Of a stretch of 64,000 bases of DNA, positions 56,401 through 64,000 are shown in pieces. The stretch's first letter is position 1, and every line of letters begins with the position of its first letter. Position numbers and translations under genes: made by a program. Origin of the DNA: Ornithodoros turicata (lineage: Eukaryota > Arthropoda > Arachnida > Ixodida > Argasidae); NCBI RefSeq assembly GCF_037126465.1, contig NC_088203.1, positions 49,618,489-49,682,488 of the forward strand, written 5' to 3'. Under the pieces are notes generated by a model. That model ran no database searches and was not told where the DNA came from. It saw only the letters and a list, made by a program, of their open reading frames with translations.

Positions 56401-58271
56401 GCACTGGCTTTGCTCTACAAACCAAATGATACGTCCAGACCTTAATATATAAAAGCGTAACAAGATTCTGCATATCACCTATCTTTATAAGTGAGTAGGT
56501 GATAAAAGTGAAATGCCTCAGATTTTTGTTGCTGCACGCTGCAGTGTGTAATAGTGATAAACGTTACTTTTAGAGAAACCAATATTCACCTCCTGAGTAC
56601 TGCAGGTTAGAGGAAGATGGACACTGCGATGGAAAGTCAGGTGGCACAGGTGGCACATCTAGCAAAAGGTCTTCCTCGTCAGTTTCTTCCAGCAAAGGAG
56701 GTGGCCTCCTTTTTTTCGCTAAGGAATGTTAGAACATGGTCATAACAAACATACTCCCTACCAGAACTGAAAACACACACAACACTACCTTATAGTGGCG
56801 GTTGTACATACTGACACACTGATTGAAGTGGTCGGAGCAATAAGCAAAGCAGTAGCAATAATTGAACAACAAAAGGTCGCAAACTTCCAAGTAATTTGTT
56901 GGGTCACATGCACAGATTTTGCCTCAATGCTTTTGAAGGGTTTCTGTCACTGCTGTTAACCTATTAATATTTTGAGGCCAGGCTCAAGTGTGGTCATTTT
57001 GTGCCTGCCGTGTTTGCGACCAAGATCGAAAACACTAATCAGGACATGTTGCTCCCGCGATCCACACCCACAGTATTCCCTTTAAGGGTAACTGGGTTGA
57101 GTTCATACCTATTTGACACTGAACTCGACCCACTTGTGCCGAGCCCACGCAGTCACAGCTGCTGGAAACTAGTAAAAACTTAAATGAACGAGAAGTATGC
57201 AATAGACGTCCATCTGAAACTATGCCCAACACATGGGCTTTGACAGTTGTTTCAGGATAACAAAAGGCTTGATTTGACAACAACAGGAGTGAGCAGGCGT
57301 GCGAGATCTTTCAAGCGACGAACGTGATGATGAAAGGAGAAAATATCAACCTCTCTCCAGTGACTGCATCCAGTGGCAGTGATAAGTGTGCAGACATCAA
57401 TGTCAGACGATTCTCTGTTTCGAGCACTTTGGCACAAAACTACATATCTGTATAAAATAGGGCAAGAAATGCCACGTAGCACAAAATTGCACAGGAGTCG
57501 CTTCACTGAATGAGGATCAAAAGATATAATTCAAAAAATACCTTGCTGCATCACCTTACTTTGTTAATCAAACATATCCGTAATAATTAACTTACATTTT
57601 CCTACATGCTCTGCGGAGTTCCTTTGTGATAGACTACCATGGCGTCCCTTTTCTCCAGACTTTTCAGGAGGGAAGGGGGGTACATTTTGGTTTTTGTCTA
57701 TAAAGCAAGTCACTGTTTCACCACCACTTTCTTAGTACACCAACCGTACTAAGTTAGCAAAGTATACGCACCCCCATCAGATTCATCGGACGATTCCTCG
57801 CAAAAACGTTTAGGCGGAAGACGATTTCGTTTTCTTGTGTTCATTTCAGCTTCAGAGTTGACATCCGAATGGTACTGCAGATCGTTTAACTTTCTTCGAG
57901 CTTCTGCATACGTAGCTGAAAATAACAATAACAAAAATGTGAAATCCCATGTCAGTTGTAGGGTAAACAACAATGTCAGATGGCTTCTTTCTTAGGATGA
58001 AAATGAGTCCACTAAGCAAAAATATTCAAAACATCTCAATTGTGTACACGTGTTCACAGATGATCGGACTAGGCTACTTACAGTAAATACCCCGGACAAT
58101 GACTTTGTAGCTGACCCAGGTGTCTTCAGGAGGACATGCTTTCAAGATGAGTCGCTTAGCCCTATCGGTAGAACCCTGAGGCCACTTACACAGGGTTCCA
58201 CTAATCCAAGTGGCAGGAACGACTTCAATCTCATTGCGTTCAACGAAGTGCGCAATTGCAAACATTCCCAC
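53402..58271 (-). CDS. DUF4806-like second gene of the transposon, copy B, multi-exon
   Basis: Exons on the minus strand. 58271 to about 58085 encodes MFAIAHFVERNEIEVVPATW and ends before GTAAGT. The one around 57917 encodes TYAEARRKLNDLQYHSDVNS. Pro/Glu-rich exons lie near 57690, 56700, 56400 and 55800 (PPVPPDFPSQCPSS type). Then 54930-54865 (IMPTEIHRIPPFEQRTS); 54724-54519 (ILRLLHVLRLTQQQHGEILQ), bounded by CATCAG and GTAAGT; 54142-53983 (ELAQLGGNDVRV...AEYSWLGKKGKRK), bounded by CCTTTTAG and GTAAGT; and 53523-53402 (MNKNMSMATQDEVESTIKTW) after TTTTCAG, ending in TAA. The last two exons join in frame. LGGND and AEYSWLGKKGK mark DUF4806. Middle exon limits are approximate. It starts 199 bp downstream of the transposase-like ORF on the same strand. 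Function is unknown. Confidence 0.76.
55918..55932. repeat. Poly-C run (15 C)
   Basis: 15 consecutive C inside an intron of the DUF4806-like gene of copy B. Confidence 0.95.
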
Positions 58272-58469
58272 ACGTTGAGAGATGTTGTCACAGGGGCCTT
58301 TTAAAGAATCTCAAGAGCACTTAACAAAAAAGACAAATACATGTGAGATAGATCGAGAAATGTACAACAACAGTACCGATGCAAACAAATACAAAAGCTC
58401 TAGGACAATAATAATAAATCAATGCACCATAATCTGGGTTCAGGTAACGGCAGTCAACTGTTACACCAC

Positions 58470-60560
58470 TCACTGAAATAATCCATGTAGCAATGGCATG
58501 ACTACGTGATGTCCCCTGAACGGAAGCTTCACCATTTTTTTCACCCCAGTGAGTGGCCAACATTTTAGCTGAGATAGGTGAGATACTACATGGGCTCCAA
58601 TACGTGATGATGCAAATGGTTTCACATACAAGTCTTCTTTGACACGGAATTCACGACCTAAAATGCAGACCTCCCGTGTGGACCGTAAAGTAGCAAAGTT
58701 CTCTATCTGAATTATATGTTGCCCTACTGCACAGCAGTTGTCACCTTCAGTAACTTTCAAGGTACAACCACGAAGTTTTACAGTGCTGAATTGTGGGCCT
58801 GTGCATTCTGGCAGCAATGGTCCAGACGAATGTGGGTGGCGAAGTTCAACACCTGCTGACAATTGTCTACATACTGCCAACGTGTTCTGTCTTTCAGCAA
58901 ACCTGTTGTAGAGCTGCTCTAGAGGTGTTTCGTACTTCCGCAGATGTCGCTTCAAAAACTTCATGTTATTTTCAAATGGGAATGCACTGAAAGTGTCTAA
59001 CGCCCCATGGTTTTGCACGTCTTTAGCCAGATGTACGCAGCAGTGGACATTTAGTGACACGTGATGATCACCATATAGTTGCGCAAACCGTGCAACAAAC
59101 AAGCGCAGGAGAGAGTCAGCATAGCTACAATGATCTTGACTGAGTCCTTCCTTGGCAAGTATGGATATTGCGCAATGAAGGACAACAAAGTTCGTGTACA
59201 TGTCACTTGGCAAATTGCCTTTCAAAATGCAAGGTCCAGTGTAAAGGAGTACCATCCTGAACTCTGTCGCCTTCCAGCGGTCTAGCTCCTGCAGAGACCT
59301 CGGTTTTCTACAAAATTCTACTTGCATGTGCGCTGCAAGAGAGCTATTCAATTCGGATATGGTTTGCCTATCACCTGGCCCAACTGCTGTCATAGGGTTG
59401 CTGGTCCACAACAATAGCAGCTTCCTCATAACCCCCAAGCATATCAAATGCATGTAATCAAGGGGCACAGCAGAAATACAGTCAATTTCGAGTTCAGTTA
59501 GAACAGATGTGCCCTTATGGTAGTCTGAATCCTGCTGTTCGCGGAAACTTTCATCTGTTCTCAATGGTGCGTTCATGTCCACAAAGCACATCCGGTTTAC
59601 TTTGTATTCACCTTCCACAGTGCACTTGGGGCACCCTGAACGTGCATTGTGTCCCTTCGTAGAAAGCACAAATGCACGAGCTGGGGAATCGCATACAAAG
59701 CTCTCAATTACGACACGGCTGGTTTGATCATTAATCGTTATCCCGTCCGAACACAACTGTTTGAGATCGCTAACTAATGGACTCAAAAACTCATTTGCGG
59801 AAGCAGGTTTTTCTGTCCCTGCGTAGACACCAACCAGGAATACTGCACTCTTACAAGAGTGCTTGACTGTACACTGAATGGGCCACAGCTGAAGTTTCGA
59901 GCTTTTGCTGATGGGGAGGCCATCGATGCTTATGATAAGCTGCAAAACTGAAGGCAAACAGTCCGAGATGCTGAAGAGTGACTGAAGACCTGCTGCTACC
60001 CCAAAGTGGCAGTACTTGCCATTGCATAGGGGAGAAATCTTCGCTCCTGTGTTACGTGGTGCTCCTAGTAACGTACGGGCATCAGAGGGAAAATCAGCGT
60101 GGGCAGGATGAGTTCTGAGCACCTTCAGCAAAGCTGTCACTGCTGCATGAGTTACATTGTGGTTCACAGCCCAAACTCGTATTCTATCCAGGATCGAGAG
60201 ATCTGTAGATACTTCTGATGTCGTTACCAAGTCCCTGTCTATAGATCCAACGGAAAGTACATTTACACTATGTGCAATGTCGGACAAAGTATTCGGTTCC
60301 GTTCTACTGACGTGCACTAGAGTGGGCTGTAGCTCCTCATCAGACTCTTCAGGGAGGCTTGTGCTATCTGATGAAACTGGTGAAGCGTCGCTGGGTATGT
60401 CACTTTCACTACGACCTACGTACGATTCACTTAAAGGGCTGGCTGCGGTCGAAGGACCAGCGCCCGTCGGCTCCCTTTCTACATGACAAGCAGCCAATGT
60501 CCTATCTGACTGCCTATACGCTTTGTGGTAAATGTGTCGCTTGTCACTGACTTTAGGCAT
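58470..60560 (-). CDS. Transposase-like protein of two-gene transposon, copy B (intact)
   Basis: 696 codons, no interruption. A disordered acidic/Ser-rich N-terminus (1-110) precedes the conserved region: DFPSDART near 155, NGKYCHFG near 182, SIDGLP near 210, CDSPARAF near 290, TKGHNARSGCPKC (301-313, a likely metal-binding CX2C), DYMHLICLGVMRKLL near 368, RWKATEFR near 428, then FSAFPFENNMKFLKRH and a C-terminal KLPFRGHHVVMPLLH. These blocks recur in proteins annotated in many invertebrates as transposase domain-containing. The superfamily and the catalytic acids cannot be assigned by eye. The only homologue in the window is the decayed copy at 26570-28690, and both are followed by a DUF4806-like gene, supporting a mobile origin. 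No terminal inverted repeats were located. Confidence 0.87.
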   Translation of the reverse strand: MPKVSDKRHIYHKAYRQSDRTLAACHVEREPTGAGPSTAASPLSESYVGRSESDIPSDASPVSSDSTSLPEESDEELQPTLVHVSRTEPNTLSDIAHSVNVLSVGSIDRDLVTTSEVSTDLSILDRIRVWAVNHNVTHAAVTALLKVLRTHPAHADFPSDARTLLGAPRNTGAKISPLCNGKYCHFGVAAGLQSLFSISDCLPSVLQLIISIDGLPISKSSKLQLWPIQCTVKHSCKSAVFLVGVYAGTEKPASANEFLSPLVSDLKQLCSDGITINDQTSRVVIESFVCDSPARAFVLSTKGHNARSGCPKCTVEGEYKVNRMCFVDMNAPLRTDESFREQQDSDYHKGTSVLTELEIDCISAVPLDYMHLICLGVMRKLLLLWTSNPMTAVGPGDRQTISELNSSLAAHMQVEFCRKPRSLQELDRWKATEFRMVLLYTGPCILKGNLPSDMYTNFVVLHCAISILAKEGLSQDHCSYADSLLRLFVARFAQLYGDHHVSLNVHCCVHLAKDVQNHGALDTFSAFPFENNMKFLKRHLRKYETPLEQLYNRFAERQNTLAVCRQLSAGVELRHPHSSGPLLPECTGPQFSTVKLRGCTLKVTEGDNCCAVGQHIIQIENFATLRSTREVCILGREFRVKEDLYVKPFASSRIGAHVVSHLSQLKCWPLTGVKKMVKLPFRGHHVVMPLLHGLFQ

Positions 60561-61324
60561 TGCTCACAACTGTACATAGGCAGCCCTGCACGCTACAGCA
60601 TATGTACGACATTCAGACGAAAAGCTACGGTTTAAAGCGTAACGCCTTGCTTAACGACATTACTTACGCACTCCGGCTAGGATAGAAATCATCGATTGCA
60701 CAGGATGGGCACAAGATCAGCAAGATTAACGGGATGACAAGAGCTGGGCGAACATAAACAGACGACATGACAGAACGCCATGCTAGCCAGTGGTAATAGC
60801 GATAGCGATGATGATATCCTTATTAACACGTCACAAAGCGAAACCCAAACATATGTGACATCGGGCCTTCAGCTTCCGCCGCTTGCGCGTTATTATATGA
60901 TATTTAAGCATACATTGGGGTTCAACTACTTATTGCAAGCAAATCCTCAAATAATGTTTTAAAATCTAAAGTAATGATAAATGGACACGCAATAGAAAGG
61001 TTTGATTTTTTAAAGGCGGCCGGAGCCATACAGCACTTGCGGCAAGCGCGCGTTATAGGTGGTTGATATGATATATATAGTTCTCGCATTGTCGTTCTTT
61101 TTAGAAAGAAGCTGTTGCGCGACCTTCTGCAAAAAAAAAAAAAAAGCCAAACAGTGGGGATGTTGCTTTGTCGCGTGCTTAGGATGGAAGCAAGATTTCT
61201 CTTCTTTTTTGTCGACAATATTTAACGCGAACATTTAGGCCCGTATAGGACTGTTCTAGAACGAGGGCCTCTCTTGGACAATATGCCTGTTTTTTCTTAT
61301 TTCCCATGAAATTTTGAAATCCCA

Positions 61325-61500
61325 AGCGAACATAACAAAGACATCCTGCGGACGTCCATAACATTTGTCCCACCCTGACTGTGCCAGGACATTAAAAATA
61401 TCCCAAGCGGATATCCCGTAGACGTCCATTCGACATCTGCCTAAGACGCAGACATACGACCAATATGGGACGTCCTTCGGACGTTCCTGGTTGTATGGGT
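61325..61500 (-). repeat. GACGTC/GGATATCC array repeat
   Basis: GACATCC, GGACGTCC, GGATATCCCG, GACGTCC, GACATC, GGGACGTCC and GGACGTTCC precede a GGTTGTATGGGTA end, the variant head box in reverse orientation. Confidence 0.68.
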
Positions 61501-61585
61501 ATGCACATGTCGTAATTTGCCTGGAGCACGTTTTCAATTTGTGTACCACCCCTGTATTTTCTGCATGAGCCCTCAAGGAAAATAA

Positions 61586-61615
61586 ATGATGATGATGATG
61601 ATGGTGGTGGTGGTA
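61586..61615. repeat. (TGA)n(TGG)n microsatellite
   Basis: AATAAATGATGATGATG followed by GGTGGTGGTGG. A short trinucleotide tail after AATAAA is typical of the 3' end of some LINEs, but no LINE coding sequence adjoins it. Confidence 0.85.
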
Positions 61616-61659
61616 GCAATTTTTTCCGCTCCCCTAGTGGAAAAATAGTTCCGACGCCA

Positions 61660-62165
61660 CTGACTGCTGTTGTGGTGGGCCCATTTGTTGTGTAACTAAT
61701 TCTTTTTGTTGTTAGCTAATGATGGTTAGCATATTTACTCTTGCTTTCCCAGCCTCTGTATTATGAGTGTTTTTCTCCTCGCATTTCCAGAGCTGTCCTA
61801 ACCTGCCCAGACACATCATGATGACGTCACAGCTGACGTCACAGGATGACTGTAACTGGCGGTCATAGCTGCGATGCTTTGCAACCTGCCTCTGTGCTCC
61901 GTCTCCCAGCGATGGTCAGCGGTTGTTCAGGACCCCTTTCTTCAAGACGGCGTCGTTGATCTTCAATTAAACCCCTTCTCTCCACTCTATCTCTATCTAG
62001 TTTTTTTTTCGTTTTATGACCACGAGTAGCCGAAAATGCTCATCTTGGTCTGGACACGAGTTAGATGCCCCCCAATTATTGTGGTGACTGCCTGGAAGAT
62101 CCTGATTAATTGGGGAGTCCCAATTAGCTCTAATTACTTAATTAATCGTGTTAGACCAAGATGTG
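61660..62165 (+). repeat. Interspersed repeat matching 20300-20800 in inverted orientation
   Basis: CTGCTGTTGTGGTGGGC, TTTCTCCTCGCATTTCCAGA, GCCTCTGTGCTCCGTCTCC, CCTTCTCTCCACTCTATCTC and AATTGGGGAGTCC-type segments match the reverse complement of the family A flank. Confidence 0.68.
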
Positions 62166-62199
62166 CGTTTCCTGATAGGCGTAGTCATTCATTACTACT

Positions 62200-62490
62200 A
62201 GCGAAACCGAAACGGAGAAGCCACCCGTTACCGCTAGGAGCGTGCGCGCAGCGGGAGGAGCAGAGAGCGGAACCGAAACCGCCGGCGTGACCCCCTCCAT
62301 GACGGGCGGACGGCGCAGAGGGCGCTGCGGCGCGGCGCCTTAGTCACATGCTCGCTGGATCTCGCGGAGTGCAGATGTGCGCTCGGTCGCTCCGCAGTCC
62401 CCGCGCCGACTCAGTTTCTGCCTGGCTGCCGTGGGGAGCGGACGCGCCGTGGGGAGCGGACGCACCGTCGCCGCGGGGGAAATGGTGACT
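62200..62490. promoter_or_regulatory. Short GC- and CpG-rich island
   Basis: About 290 bp far richer in G+C and CpG than its surroundings, with a direct repeat CGTGGGGAGCGGACGC at about 62431 and 62448. It could be a promoter or first exon, or the GC-rich head of another repeat. The ATG at 62481 opens only a 30-codon frame, so no gene is called. Confidence 0.4.
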
Positions 62491-62499
62491 ATGATACAT

Positions 62500-63480
62500 A
62501 AAGGAATAATTATTTGCCCCTCTCTATTCTGGTGTCCAGTACATTGTGTCCATGATGTAATGAACCACTCCTAAGAAAGTGTCTTGCCCCCTTTAATCAG
62601 CATTGGTGAAACCCGGCCTTTGAGTGACAGTGTTTCAATGAGTTGAAACTTCCTTTAATTTTGTAGTTCATCCATTCATATTCTAGACACGGTTTTAAGT
62701 AACTAAGAAAAGTATCCCAGTACCTTTGTATAGAAACTCTCCCTGTGTATTGCAGCAGGTACGTTCTTTTATGTGTGTACTTCTATATGTAACTGTGTTA
62801 CTTTCGTTGCAGAGTAACTTTGTAATAACGTACTTTTTGTAACCTAATGACACCCACCTGCATGGCATGGCTACTTAAGATTTATTAAATGGCATGTACC
62901 ACCCCAGTGTTGTCCAAGTATAACCGCTATATCAAAATTTAATTAAATAAATTTGCAAAATGCCCGTTGTATTTTCTTAGCAAGATTCAAGCTGAGCCTT
63001 TCAAAAGTATTTTCAGAATTCAAGTGAGCTGTGGAACTACAAAACGTACATCACGTAAACTGACCTGTGGTTTTAGCAGGCTGCTGGAGATGATGGATGA
63101 AAGAAAATGCAAAGATACCAAGTGCTTTAGTAACTGTACAGATACATTTTTCCAGGGCCATACCTGACTATGCCTTTGAACCTATTCATCTGCAGCTTTG
63201 GCTCAGACATTTTTCTAAGTACTTTAACAGCATCAATTCCAATGTACCTGTGAATATTCATTACAACTTGGTTACATCAACAAAAGTTTAACGTCTTATT
63301 TTAGGTTCTTTCTGTGCCATTTGTCTGGTGACGATGTGTCACAAGTTAAATGTAGTCGATATATAGGTCGACACAGAGTCGTGCTTGCAGAGAAGCATTG
63401 AGATGCTTTAGTAGATTCGAGGAACCAGTTTAAGTGCGTCGGCATGACTAGGTTCCTACAGCAAAGCTCAGGGAACCCGA
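62500..63480. other. About 1 kb without a recognisable gene
   Basis: AT-rich, with short ORFs only. A segment with GTATTACTTTGTAATAACG-like motifs lies near 62800. Nothing was assignable. Confidence 0.35.
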
Positions 63481-64000
63481 GTTGCCAACGGTGATGATCA
63501 ATTGGGGACCATTTGGAACCTTAGTTCATTATCACCAAGTAACCAAGTTACTTAATTATCACCAAGTAACTAAGACCCAATTCGTCGAACTAGTGGCCAA
63601 TTGAAACGTAATATGACAGACTAGATTTCTTTTCCTTTTTAAGTATGAGTATAGGAATTTCAATCATCAATTAGCATGAACCATATGAGACTCCAGTGTC
63701 CAATTGCTAATCCAGTTCAACATTGACGATCTGAATGTACAACTACAGAGTCCAAGAAGCCAGCTGGAGTTAGCATTTGGTTTATGAATTTCCAATTGGG
63801 CAGCCCAGTTGGAAATGAAGTGCCCAGTTGGTCCCCATTGGTTTTCGTATTGACCTAGTTGAGTCCAATTCCAGCTTCCAATATGATCTTGACTTTCCAA
63901 TTGGCTGTCCAACTGGAGTCCAAGGAGCCAGTTGGACTTCCCAATTGGTTTTAAAATTTCCAACTGACATCCAGTTGGAATTAAAAAATCCAACTGGCTT
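63480..64000. repeat. CCAATTGG/CCAACTGG palindromic-motif array, runs off window
   Basis: More than 15 cores of the type CCAATTGG, CCAACTGG, CCAGTTGG and CAATTGGGG occur, closely packed from 63830 to the window end. Two near-identical segments TTATCACCAAGTAAC lie at about 63529 and 63557. The minus-strand ORF through it reads as repeated NWxLG/QLE fragments because the motif repeats, so it is not called as a gene. Confidence 0.75.

Noticed and set aside
63667..63993. 108-codon minus-strand ORF with repeated NWxLG/QLE peptides
   Set aside because: The peptide periodicity is produced by the CCAATTGG/CCAACTGG motif array and no known repeat-protein fold is indicated.

Overview
The window looks like repeat-dense chelicerate DNA, most likely from an ixodid tick. 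This is inferred from the element mix (BEL/Pao, a GIY-YIG Penelope element, a transposase-plus-DUF4806 transposon with spliceosomal introns, tRNA-derived SINEs, hAT-like MITEs). No ribosomal or unambiguous single-copy host gene is visible to confirm it. I find no convincing host protein-coding gene.

Layout. (1) 1-5623 and 10952-19438 are one satellite array of about 232-bp units, partly organised in 6- and 7-unit higher-order repeats. It is interrupted by a young BEL/Pao LTR retrotransposon (5624-10951; LTRs differ by one indel, 5-bp target duplication CACGT, integrase core deleted). Every satellite unit carries a structure with the full layout of a type I hammerhead ribozyme: two-part stem I with internal loop, GATGA, stem II, GAAA, a minimal palindromic stem III and GTC. 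It has a C3-to-U change in the core. (2) 19439-25890 is non-coding mosaic DNA with a hairpin repeat and several interspersed repeat families. (3) 25895-33809 holds a repeat with a GACGTC/GGATATCC array, then copy A of a two-gene DNA transposon (transposase-like pseudogene, then a spliced DUF4806-like gene interrupted by a perfect 200-bp palindrome), then a fold-back MITE. (4) 33813-39338 is a Penelope-like element: a truncated 3' copy followed head-to-tail by a full copy with an SGNH-esterase ORF and a 901-aa RT/GIY-YIG ORF, inserted exactly at the MITE end. (5) 39343-53400 is a mosaic of MITE, SINE and unclassified interspersed repeats. (6) 53402-60560, minus strand, is copy B of the two-gene transposon, with an intact 696-aa transposase-like ORF and DUF4806-like exons. 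(7) 60600-64000 is repeats, a short GC-rich island and an array of CCAATTGG-type palindromes running off the window.

How parts relate. Nesting gives an order of events. The satellite amplified before the BEL element inserted. The MITE was in place before the Penelope element inserted into its terminus. The two transposon copies are independent and of different age (A decayed, B intact). Several unrelated repeats share one design: closely spaced self-complementary core motifs (GACGTC/GATATC, CCAATTGG, ACACC/GGTGT, AACCGGTT), as expected of subterminal protein-binding arrays of non-autonomous DNA transposons. The most unusual signal is the hammerhead-like fold reiterated about 60 times in the satellite.
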